Position numbers and translations under genes: made by a program | Shown: piece after piece, positions 57,002 through 64,000 of the stretch | Layout of the letters: each line of letters starts with the position of its first letter | How positions within the stretch are numbered: position 1 is the stretch's first letter | Origin: Rhodocyclus tenuis | GTDB lineage: Bacteria; Pseudomonadota; Gammaproteobacteria; Burkholderiales; Rhodocyclaceae | NCBI RefSeq assembly: GCF_014197755.1 | Contig: NZ_JACIGE010000007.1 | Span: forward strand, 124,001-188,000 | Length of the DNA: 64,000 nucleotides | Direction of reading: 5' to 3' | Notes under the pieces: model-generated | The model's database searches: none | Told to the model about the DNA's origin: nothing | The model's input: the letters and a program-made list of their open reading frames with translations, nothing else

Positions 57002-57812
57002 GAATTGCCGCGCTGAGGGCAAGCGCGGTGTAGCCGACGACGCGCGACCGGTCGCCGGCAGTGTCGCCCGAATTGCACAGGCCGAGTGCGCGCGCCGTCA
57101 GCCCGTGCCGCTGTGCGGCGAGCAACAAGCCGTTCACCGGCGTCGCACCGCAGGCCTCGACGTTCCGGATGTCGGTCGCCAGAGCCAACATGCGCGCCAG
57201 CGTTGCGCTGTCGATGCGGCAGGCTTTGTCATAGGCGTGGTAGTGCGAAAGGTCGGAGCTGATGACGATCAGCGTTTCCTCGCCGCCCCAGAGCTGGTCG
57301 AGCACGTCGGCGACCGCCTCGGCGTCGCTCTCGCCAACGACCAGCGGCACCAGTTCGAAACGGCCGAGAACTGTCTGCAGGAACGGCAGTTGCACTTCCA
57401 GCGAATGCTCCCAGGCGTGCACCGCGTCGCTGTGCGTCACCTGCGGCAGATCGGCGACGGCATCGAGGGCGCGGGTGTTCAGCGGCACTTCACCGAGCGG
57501 CGTGGCAAAGGCGCTGACCATCGCCGTCGGTGCCGCCAGCCCGCGCACTGGTACGCGGTGCGTCGGGCCGAGCAGGACGACGCGGCGGATGCGCCCGGCG
57601 AAGGGCAGCAAGCAGGCAAACGCCTTCGCTGCCATTTCCCCGGAATAGACGTAGCCGGCATGCGGCACGATCAGCGCCTTGGGTGCATGCGTGGCGAGGA
57701 CGTCACCGCCCGCCGCTCCGGCCAGCAACCCGTCAATCACGCGGGCCAGCGCGTCGGCAATGGCCGGGTAGAAAATGCCGGCGACTGCCGGCGGACGCAC
57801 GGAAACATTCAT
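56991..57812 (-). CDS. amrB: AmmeMemoRadiSam system protein B (MEMO1-like)
   Basis: 273 residues of the MEMO/dioxygenase-like fold (VRPPAVAGIFYPA, ALIVPHAGYVYSGEMAAKAF, VVLLGPTHRVPV, WEHSLEVQLPFLQ, VVGESDAEAVADVL, ISSDLSHYHAYDKA). The conserved histidines could bind iron, as in extradiol dioxygenase relatives. The ATG at 57812 is chosen because the longer frame to 57866 is not conserved. It starts 99 nt after the permease gene of the exporter and on the same strand. Confidence 0.92.
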   Translation of the reverse strand: MNVSVRPPAVAGIFYPAIADALARVIDGLLAGAAGGDVLATHAPKALIVPHAGYVYSGEMAAKAFACLLPFAGRIRRVVLLGPTHRVPVRGLAAPTAMVSAFATPLGEVPLNTRALDAVADLPQVTHSDAVHAWEHSLEVQLPFLQTVLGRFELVPLVVGESDAEAVADVLDQLWGGEETLIVISSDLSHYHAYDKACRIDSATLARMLALATDIRNVEACGATPVNGLLLAAQRHGLTARALGLCNSGDTAGDRSRVVGYTALALSAAIHER

Positions 57813-57911
57813 GGCAAACACCCGTCCCAAGAACAATTTCTGTGCGTCCACTATAGCTGGCCGCAACCGTGACGCCAGCCCCGGACGATCGCCAGGCGAC
57901 GGCTGTCCGCC

Positions 57912-59120
57912 TTACTCGTGGCGCAGCGCCTGGATCGGATCGAGCTGCGCCGCGCGCCGCGCCGGTACATAACCGAAAATGACGCCGATCGCCGCGGAAA
58001 AGGCAAAGGCCGTCAGGTTGATTCCCGGATTGAACAGGAAGGGCATCGACATCAGCGCGGTCAGACCGAGGCAGGCAAAGAATGCGAGCACGACGCCGAC
58101 CAGCCCGCCGAAAGCCGAGAGCACCACCGACTCGATCAGGAACTGCAGCAGCACCTCGTGCTCGAGCGCGCCGATCGCCAGGCGGATGCCGATTTCGCGC
58201 GTTCGCTCGGTCACCGACACCAGCATGATGTTCATGATGCCGATACCACCGACGAGCAGGCTGACCGCCGCCACCGCGCCGAGCAGGCCGGTCATGGTGC
58301 GGACCGTCCCCGACAGCGTTTCGGCGATCTGCTTGGTGTCCATGACATTGAAGTTGTCGTCGGCGTTCTCGGCCAGCTTGCGCCGCTCGCGCAGCAGGCT
58401 GCGCAACTGCGCAATGGCGACGGTCGAGTTGGTCGCGTCCTTGAGCGACACCATGACGTTGCCGATGTCGAGGCTGCCGGTGAGGCGGCGTTGCGCGGTG
58501 CGCAAGGGCATCAGCACGGTATCGTCCTGGTCCATGCCCATGCCGCCCTGCCCCTTGGCGGCAAGAACGCCGATCACTTCGCAGGCGAAGGCCTTGACGC
58601 GGATGCTGCTGCCCAGCGGGCTCTGCTTGCCGAACAGTTCCTTCTTCACCGTATTGCCGATGACGCAGACGGCCTTGCCGGCGCGCTCCTCGTCGTCGGA
58701 GAACTGCCGCCCGGCGGCCAGCTTCCAGTTACCGGCGACAAAATAATCGTTGCTGGTGCCGCTGACCGTCGACGACCAGTTCTGCGTGCCGGCGACCAGC
58801 GTCACCGCACTGCCGACCACCGGCGCCACCGCCTTCAGGCCATTGACCTGCTGCTGGATGGCCTCGATGTCGGCGATCTTGAATTTCGGCGCCCCGGCAC
58901 TGTCGCGGCCGGGTCCGAGCCGCTGCCCGGGCATGACCATCAGCAGATTGCTGCCGAGCCCGGCGATCTGGTCGGCAACCATGCGCGTTGCGCCGTTGCC
59001 GAGCGTCACCATGGTGATCACCGCGGCGACGCCGATGACGATGCCGAGCACGGTGAGGAAGGAGCGCAGCAGGTTGCGGCGGATCTCGCGCAGCGCGAGC
59101 AGCAGCGCGTTCAGCAGCAT
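57912..59120 (-). CDS. MacB-like ABC permease
   Basis: 402 residues, four helices. The N-terminus ALREIRRNLLRSFLTVLGIVIGVAAVITMV, the periplasmic MacB_PCD domain and the C-terminal FtsX-type domain (LLVGGIGIMNIMLVSVTERTREIGIRLAIGAL, ARRAAQLDPIQALRHE) identify it as a MacB/LolE-type permease without a fused ATPase. It is the last gene of the exporter operon and overlaps the ATPase gene by 10 nt. Confidence 0.93.
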   Translation of the reverse strand: MLLNALLLALREIRRNLLRSFLTVLGIVIGVAAVITMVTLGNGATRMVADQIAGLGSNLLMVMPGQRLGPGRDSAGAPKFKIADIEAIQQQVNGLKAVAPVVGSAVTLVAGTQNWSSTVSGTSNDYFVAGNWKLAAGRQFSDDEERAGKAVCVIGNTVKKELFGKQSPLGSSIRVKAFACEVIGVLAAKGQGGMGMDQDDTVLMPLRTAQRRLTGSLDIGNVMVSLKDATNSTVAIAQLRSLLRERRKLAENADDNFNVMDTKQIAETLSGTVRTMTGLLGAVAAVSLLVGGIGIMNIMLVSVTERTREIGIRLAIGALEHEVLLQFLIESVVLSAFGGLVGVVLAFFACLGLTALMSMPFLFNPGINLTAFAFSAAIGVIFGYVPARRAAQLDPIQALRHE

Positions 59121-59854
59121 GGCGCCTCCGCCTGCGCGCCGACAGCGCTACTCCCCGCATGCTGCGTATCGCTGTCCACCAAGCCGTCGACGAAATGCAC
59201 GATGCGTCTGGCGTAGGCGGCCATGTCCGGCTCGTGCGTGACCATCAGCACGGTGATTCCCTGATCGCGGTTGAGCGCGAGCAGCAGCTCCATGATTTCG
59301 TGGCTGCGCTTGCTGTCGAGGTTGCCGGTCGGCTCGTCGGCGAGGAGCACCAGCGGCTGGGTGACGATGGCGCGGGCGATGGCGACGCGCTGCTGCTGCC
59401 CGCCCGACAGTTCGGCCGGCGTGTGCTGCTCCCAGCCGTCGAGGCCGACGCACTTGAGCGCCGCCCGCGCTGCGGCGTGGCGCGCTTCGGCCGTTTCGCC
59501 GCGATAGAGCAGCGGCAGTTCGACGTTCTCCTGCGCCGTGGTGCGGGCGAGCAGGTTGAAGCCCTGGAAGACGAAGCCGAGGCTGTGCCGGCGCAGCAAT
59601 GCGCGCTGGTTGCGGTCGAGCGTCTCGACGGCGATGCCACGGAACAGATAGTGGCCGGAGGTGGGCGTATCGAGGCAGCCGAGCAGGTTCATCACCGTCG
59701 ACTTGCCCGAGCCCGACGGCCCCATCACCGCGACGAACTCGCCGGCGCGGATGACGAGATCGATGCCGCACAGCGCCTGGAAAGCCGCCTGCCCTTCGCC
59801 ATAGGTCTTGGTGATGGCGCGCAGTTCGATCAGCGGCGGCGAGGCTTCGCTCAC
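59111..59854 (-). CDS. ABC exporter ATPase (MacB/LolD type)
   Basis: 247 residues from a GTG that overlaps the adaptor stop (GTGA). Walker [10 protein letters not shown], the Q loop [10 protein letters not shown], the signature [15 protein letters not shown], Walker [13 protein letters not shown] and the switch His in THE are all present. It forms the ATP-driven half of a MacB-like pump whose permease is the next gene. A much longer frame to 60994 is only the shadow of the adaptor gene. Confidence 0.94.
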   Translation of the reverse strand: MSEASPPLIELRAITKTYGEGQAAFQALCGIDLVIRAGEFVAVMGPSGSGKSTVMNLLGCLDTPTSGHYLFRGIAVETLDRNQRALLRRHSLGFVFQGFNLLARTTAQENVELPLLYRGETAEARHAAARAALKCVGLDGWEQHTPAELSGGQQQRVAIARAIVTQPLVLLADEPTGNLDSKRSHEIMELLLALNRDQGITVLMVTHEPDMAAYARRIVHFVDGLVDSDTQHAGSSAVGAQAEAPCC

Positions 59855-61209
59855 TTCTTCGCTTCCTGGAAGTCGGTGATCACTGCCATTCCCGGCTTCA
59901 GTTCGCCGCCGAGGATTTCGGTGTAACGGCCATTGGAGACGCCGGTCTGCACCGGCACCGGCTGCGGCCCTTGCTCGCCGAGCACCCAGACCTGCGGCTG
60001 CGCGCTGCCGCTCGATGTCGGTCGCGTCTTCGGCGCCGCCGGCGGTTTCGGAATGAGGCTGCCGAGCAGGCTGCCACCCGGCGCCGGCGCTGCCTGCGGC
60101 GGCGTGAAGCGCAGCGCCGCGTTGGGCACCAGCAGCACCTTGTCGCGCTCGGCGGTGACGATCGTCGCCGTCGCCGTCATTCCCGGACGCAGTGCCAGAT
60201 CCTCGTTGCGCACCTGCAGGATGGTCTTGTAGGTGACGACATTGTCGGTGATCGTCGAACCGAGGCCGACGCGCTCGATGCTCGCCGGGAACTTGCGCCC
60301 CGGCCAGGCCGCGACGCTGAACGTTGCCGCCTGGCCGTTCCTGACGTTGCCGACATCGGCTTCGTCGACCTTGACCTGCAGCTCCATCTTCGACAGATCC
60401 TCGGCCAGCACGAACAGCACCGGCGTCGTCATCGCCGCAGCGACGGTCTGGCCCGGTTCGACCTTGCGCGTCAGCACGACACCATCGACCGGCGAGCGAA
60501 TCGTCGCCTTGCCGAGACTGGTCTCGTCGGTTTTCAGCGTCGCCCGCGCCTGCACCACCTCGGCGCGCGCACTCGCCTCGTTGGCGACGGCGCGCAGCAG
60601 CGTCGCTTCGGCAGTCTCCAGCTCGGTTTTCGCCGGCACCTTGCCGCCCGAGAGTTCGGCGACATGGCGCATGCGCGCGAGCGCGGCCTTGGCCTCGGCA
60701 ACCGTCGCCTGCGCCTGCGCGACGCCGGCTTCGGCGGCGTTCAATGCGGCCTGCGACTTGGCGACCGCATCCTTGAGCTTCGCCGTATCGAGCTGCGCCA
60801 GCAGCTGGCCCTTGCTGACGACGTCGTTTTCCTGCACCAGCACGCTGGCCAGCATGCCCGACAGTTCGCTGCCGACATCGACCGACTTGGTCGGCTGCAA
60901 GGTGCCGTTGGCCGACGCGGTGACGACGAGCGCGCCGAGCGACGCTTCCTCGCTGATGAACTGGCCACCGCTGCCGCTGCTGCGGCCGGACCACAACAGC
61001 GCTGCGCCAAGCACAGCGACGGCGATGCCAGCGCCGATCAGCCAGCGCCGGCGTCCGCCGGGCAGGCCGCCGCGTGGTGCCTGCTGCAGCAGCGCGCGCA
61101 AGGCGGCGTCGCCGCTTTCGCTACTCGCCGCAGTCTTGGTGGCCGCTGCGCCGCTTGCTGCTGCGGCAGCGTCTACCGCGGGAGGGATCGGGGTCTGCGT
61201 CATCTTCAT
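59851..61209 (-). CDS. MacA-like periplasmic adaptor (HlyD family)
   Basis: 452 residues. An Ala-rich cytoplasmic N-terminus precedes one membrane helix (LIGAGIAVAVLGAALLW). The adaptor domains follow: lipoyl half motif ASANGTLQPTKSVDVGSELSG, a long helical hairpin, then ATIRSPVDGVVLTRKVEPGQTV and ERDKVLLVPNAALRF. A Pro-rich insertion (LLGSLIPKPPAAPKTRPT) precedes the last barrel. The ATG overlaps the stop of the outer-membrane gene (ATGA), and the ATPase gene starts in the same way, so the operon is tightly coupled. Confidence 0.93.
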   Translation of the reverse strand: MKMTQTPIPPAVDAAAAASGAAATKTAASSESGDAALRALLQQAPRGGLPGGRRRWLIGAGIAVAVLGAALLWSGRSSGSGGQFISEEASLGALVVTASANGTLQPTKSVDVGSELSGMLASVLVQENDVVSKGQLLAQLDTAKLKDAVAKSQAALNAAEAGVAQAQATVAEAKAALARMRHVAELSGGKVPAKTELETAEATLLRAVANEASARAEVVQARATLKTDETSLGKATIRSPVDGVVLTRKVEPGQTVAAAMTTPVLFVLAEDLSKMELQVKVDEADVGNVRNGQAATFSVAAWPGRKFPASIERVGLGSTITDNVVTYKTILQVRNEDLALRPGMTATATIVTAERDKVLLVPNAALRFTPPQAAPAPGGSLLGSLIPKPPAAPKTRPTSSGSAQPQVWVLGEQGPQPVPVQTGVSNGRYTEILGGELKPGMAVITDFQEAKK

Positions 61210-62669
61210 GCGGGCTCTTCAGTGACAGCTGCTCGGACCGCCGGCGACTGCCAGCCACCACCGAGCGCCTTGTAAAGTTTGATCAGGCTGGCCAGTTGCG
61301 TCGCTTCGGCCTGTGCCAGACCGTCTTCGGCGGACAGGCGCGTACGCCCGGTTTCGAGCACTTTCTGGAAATCGGCGAGTCCGGCTTCGTACATGCGCCG
61401 CGACAGTTCGGCCGCGTTGCGCGCCGACTGCGCCGCGGCGCGGCGCGCGGCGATGCGTTCGCGCGCCTGCGCATGCGCGACGAGCGCGTTTTCGACTTCC
61501 TCGAGCGCGCCAAGCACGCTGTTCTCGTACGTGATCAGTGCCTGCTCCTGTACCGCGCTCTGGATCTCGACCGCGCTGCGCAGGCGGCCGCCGTCGAACA
61601 GCGTCGCAGCCAGCGTACCGCTCAAGGAGCGCAGCAGGGTATCGGAACCGCCAAGCGCCGCGCTGCTGTAGGCCTGCCAGCCAAAGCTGCCGGCGAGCGA
61701 CAGGCTCGGAAAACGCTGCGCCAGTTTCTGGCCGACGCGCGCGGTTTCGGCGGCGAGGCTGCGCTCGGCGGCAATCAGATCAGGACGCTGACGCAGCACG
61801 TCGGCAGGAATGCCAGCAGCGACGCCAGCGGCGACGTCGGGCAGCGGCCGTACCGTCGCCAGTTGCGCATGCAGCGCCCCCGGCGAACGCCCGAGCAGCA
61901 CAGCGAGCCGGTTTTCGGCGGCGGCAAGAGCGACCTCCAGATCGGGAATCGAGGCGCGCGTCTGTTCGCGGCTGGTGCGCGCCTGTTCAACATCGCTGCC
62001 GTTCGCCAGTCCGGCCTGCTCGCGCCAGCTGGTGATCTGCAAGGTTTCGCTCTGGCTGGCAAGGTTGTCACGCGCGATCGCCAGCCGCTGCTGGTAGCTG
62101 CGCAGGTCGATGTAGTTCTGCACCAGCTCAGCCAGCAGCGACACCCGCGTGTTGTCAGCGTCGGCGGCACTGGCAGCGAGGTCGGCGTCGGCGGCCTCGA
62201 CCGCGCGCCGGGTGCCGCCAAACAGGTCGATTTCCCAGCTGGCGTCAAAGCCGCTGTCGTACAGCGTGCGTTGCGGCAGCGCTGACACGGCGCGGGAAGC
62301 CTTGCTGCGGCTGGCGCCGGCAGAGGCACTCAGACTCGGGAAATAGGCACTCGCGGCCTGCGTGCGCGCGGCCCGCGCCTGGCGCAGGCGCGCCTGCGCC
62401 AGTTTCAGGTCGAGGTTGCCGGCCAGTGCCTGCTCGATCAACTCGTCGAGCGCGCTGTCGCCCAGTTGCCGCCACCAGTCGGCCAGTGGCTGCGTGGAGA
62501 GCGGCACTGCGGGCGCGGCCGCGGCCGACGACCATTGCGCCGGCAGGCGCAGCTCCGGCGCCTGATAGTCCGTGCCGACGGCCGGCAACACCGAGCAGGC
62601 GCAGGCCAGCAGCGCAACTGACATGCACAGCGCGCAGCGACGGGAAAAGGAAATAAACACGCTGTTCAT
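61206..62669 (-). CDS. Outer-membrane efflux lipoprotein (NodT/OprM family)
   Basis: 487 residues. The signal peptide MNSVFISFSRRCALCMSVALLAC ends in a probable lipobox, so the mature protein should be lipidated. The OEP repeats are visible: PLADWWRQLGDSALDELIEQAL, NLDLKLAQARLRQARAART, SWEIDLFGGTRRAVEAADADL, VLRQRPDLIAAERSLAAETARVG and TLLDGG-like ATLFDGGRLRSAVEIQ. It is the first gene of the four-gene exporter and would provide the outer-membrane duct. The ATG at 62669 is chosen over an ORF extending to 62789. Confidence 0.93.
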   Translation of the reverse strand: MNSVFISFSRRCALCMSVALLACACSVLPAVGTDYQAPELRLPAQWSSAAAAPAVPLSTQPLADWWRQLGDSALDELIEQALAGNLDLKLAQARLRQARAARTQAASAYFPSLSASAGASRSKASRAVSALPQRTLYDSGFDASWEIDLFGGTRRAVEAADADLAASAADADNTRVSLLAELVQNYIDLRSYQQRLAIARDNLASQSETLQITSWREQAGLANGSDVEQARTSREQTRASIPDLEVALAAAENRLAVLLGRSPGALHAQLATVRPLPDVAAGVAAGIPADVLRQRPDLIAAERSLAAETARVGQKLAQRFPSLSLAGSFGWQAYSSAALGGSDTLLRSLSGTLAATLFDGGRLRSAVEIQSAVQEQALITYENSVLGALEEVENALVAHAQARERIAARRAAAQSARNAAELSRRMYEAGLADFQKVLETGRTRLSAEDGLAQAEATQLASLIKLYKALGGGWQSPAVRAAVTEEPA

Positions 62670-63181
62670 GGGGCCATCTTGCAGGAATCGGTGACCGACT
62701 GCCGGGCTCGTCCCTTGCTGTCGTGGTGAGGCCGCATCATCGCGCGAATCACTGTTAATTTCCGTCAAGATATCCGGCAGCCGATGCACGCGCGGACTTC
62801 AAGTCATTACAGGATATTTCCACCGGTGGGCACGCAGCAGCGATTGCGCTGACTGAAAAACCCCCGGGGCAATTTTTCTCGTGGACTGAGCTCGACAACA
62901 GGCCGCATTTGACGTCGCTCAAACAAGCCGATCAGCGCTCAATTACTGGTCATGCCTGCTCGCTGCTGGAAATTGTTTTGCGCCCTTTTCCTTGGCGAAT
63001 ATCCGGTTTTTTTGCCCGGACTTCCCGATTACGGGCTCGACAATGAGCATATCGATAGCGCTTACGTCATAATCTTCCGGCAATATTTCCGCAGACGATA
63101 CCCGCGCGCCTTGAGCCGCTTCCATAAATAAAACAGTAACAAGGCCGTGCTAAGAACTTCTGTTCAAGGGAGAGAGATTAC
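62670..63181. other. Divergent intergenic region before the chemotaxis-like gene
   Basis: About 510 nt with no supported gene; a 60-codon minus-strand frame (62943-63125) lacks recognisable features. An imperfect symmetric element with CCCCCGGGG between A and T tracts (about 62855-62878) may be a bidirectional terminator. The promoter of the exporter operon should lie in its left part. Confidence 0.45.
63125..63151 (+). promoter_or_regulatory. Weak candidate flagellar (sigma-28) promoter
   Basis: TAAA (63125-63128), 15 bp, then GCCG (63144-63147) matches the TAAA-N15-GCCG part of the sigma-28 consensus 30 nt before the coding start, but the last four bases (ATAA) are not matched. Confidence 0.25.
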
Positions 63182-64000
63182 GTGGCGCGCTACAAGAATA
63201 TCGAACTCGACGATCGCCTGAATGGCGTTGTCCGTCATATGAACGCGGTCGAGGAATACCGCGAGCTGTTACAGAGCCTGCAGGCACAATGGGACAACCT
63301 GACGCTGCTGGGACAGCTTTCGGGAACCAGCACCGACATGAGCGACACGCGCCAGGCCTTTGCCCAGCTGACGACCAGCCTGGTCAATCATCTCGCTCTG
63401 GAAACGCTCGACAAGAGCGTGCAGGAGATGACCGCAAAGGCGCAGGTGGCGATCGACATTCTGGTGCGCAACCTGTTCGAACGCACGGCCGATATCGGTT
63501 TTCTCGCCACTGACGACGATCTGCGCCAGTTCGTCGGCGAGCACAAGGCGCTCAGCGGCAACATCCACTCGCAGAAACAGTTGCAGACACAGCGCAACCG
63601 GCTGCGCGAGCGCTTCTCCGAGTACGTCGCGAAGTACTCGGTCTACTCGGACATCATCCTGATGGATACCGAAGGCGAAGTGCTGGCGCGCCTTGACGAA
63701 TCGGTGAGCGTGCCGCGCAGCAGCCATCCGCTGGTCGGCGAAGCAATCGCTACCGCGGCTGCCTACGTCGAAACCTACGCCGCCGTCGATCTGCTGCCGC
63801 AACGCGAGCGCTCGCTCGTCTATTCCTATCGCGTCACCAACGCGGCCGGTGAAGCCATCGGCGTGCTCTGCCTGTGCTTCCGTTTCGAAAACGAAATGGC
63901 GCGGATTTTCGGCAATCTGACGACCGCCGATGACTGGTCGGTGGTCCTGCTGCTCGATGCGCAGGGCGAGGTGATCGCCAGTTCCGACGGCTTCCACATT
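63182..64000 (+). CDS. Cache-containing, probably chemotaxis-related protein, 3' end outside window
   Basis: At least 273 residues from a GTG preceded by GGGAGAGAG; the frame stays open to the window end. No membrane helix precedes the sensor part. The N-terminus (ELDDRLNGVVRHMNAVEEYRELL, then LQSLQAQWDNLTLLGQLSGTS) resembles the start of cytoplasmic chemotaxis-type proteins I recall, and a Cache-like region follows (YSVYSDIILMDTEGEVLARLDESV, SWSVVLLL-like WSVVLLLDAQGEVIASSDGF). The C-terminal signalling domain (CheW or receptor hairpin) is not visible, so the final class is open. An internal ATG at 63239 is a less likely start. Confidence 0.7.
   Translation, partial: MARYKNIELDDRLNGVVRHMNAVEEYRELLQSLQAQWDNLTLLGQLSGTSTDMSDTRQAFAQLTTSLVNHLALETLDKSVQEMTAKAQVAIDILVRNLFERTADIGFLATDDDLRQFVGEHKALSGNIHSQKQLQTQRNRLRERFSEYVAKYSVYSDIILMDTEGEVLARLDESVSVPRSSHPLVGEAIATAAAYVETYAAVDLLPQRERSLVYSYRVTNAAGEAIGVLCLCFRFENEMARIFGNLTTADDWSVVLLLDAQGEVIASSDGFHI

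Noticed and set aside
59111-60994. Fused adaptor-ATPase reading frame of 627 codons
   Set aside because: Only the last 247 residues match an ABC ATPase; the rest is an out-of-frame shadow of the adaptor gene, whose true frame runs in parallel.

Overview
This is a 64 kb chromosomal window of high G+C content that looks like a betaproteobacterium, most probably Rhodocyclales (Azonexus/Dechloromonas-like). The evidence is the DUF2322 gene beside purB, a cytochrome c' gene, glcDEF, a secDF-yajC/alaS block, several c-di-GMP enzymes with Rhodocyclales-style sensor domains, and the general codon bias. No rRNA, tRNA, CRISPR array or intact insertion sequence was seen.

Layout. Bases 1-3.5 kb: the 3' end of purB, DUF2322, a cytochrome c', a terminator with upstream hairpins, a diguanylate cyclase (DGC) and a cytochrome b561. 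3.5-9.7 kb (minus): yajC-secD-secF and alaS. 9.9-12.4 kb: a small secreted protein, then ugpB-ugpQ without the membrane part of the transporter. 12.6-14.8 kb (plus): a lipoprotein and an RhlE-type helicase. 14.8-20.9 kb (minus): glcD-glcE-glcF followed by an HDOD protein, a small conserved protein and a PP2C phosphatase. 21.4-27.1 kb: a chemoreceptor, a PaeA/YtfL-like CBS membrane protein and a Cache-HAMP-PAS-GGDEF-hemerythrin protein.

27.3-34.5 kb (plus): a small protein, a heavy-metal RND efflux operon (adaptor, pump, PII-like DUF3240 protein, outer-membrane channel) and a Phd/ParE-type toxin-antitoxin pair. 34.6-37.0 kb (minus): a Cys/Met PLP enzyme and an Acg-type nitroreductase-fold lipoprotein. 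37.2-39.1 kb: an A+T-rich island with a membrane protein and an HAF-repeat protein bracketed by an 11-bp inverted repeat. 39.2-43.9 kb: a secreted protein, a divergent isochorismatase/LysR pair and a QseBC-like two-component system.

43.9-53.9 kb is a signalling cluster: two membrane or PAS-linked DGCs, a multi-PAS hybrid histidine kinase, a response regulator with an HD-GYP phosphodiesterase, and an EAL phosphodiesterase. 54.1-55.2 kb: an ArgO/LysE exporter and a YkgJ-type cysteine-cluster protein. 55.2-62.7 kb (minus) carries a four-gene tripartite ABC exporter (outer-membrane lipoprotein, MacA-like adaptor, ATPase, MacB-like permease), followed 99 nt later by the AmmeMemoRadiSam set (MEMO-like, AMMECR1, radical SAM). 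The window ends inside a Cache-containing, probably chemotaxis-related gene.

The best candidates for under-described biology are the AmmeMemoRadiSam set next to a MacAB-type exporter, the DGC with a C-terminal hemerythrin, and the island carrying the inverted-repeat-bracketed gene.
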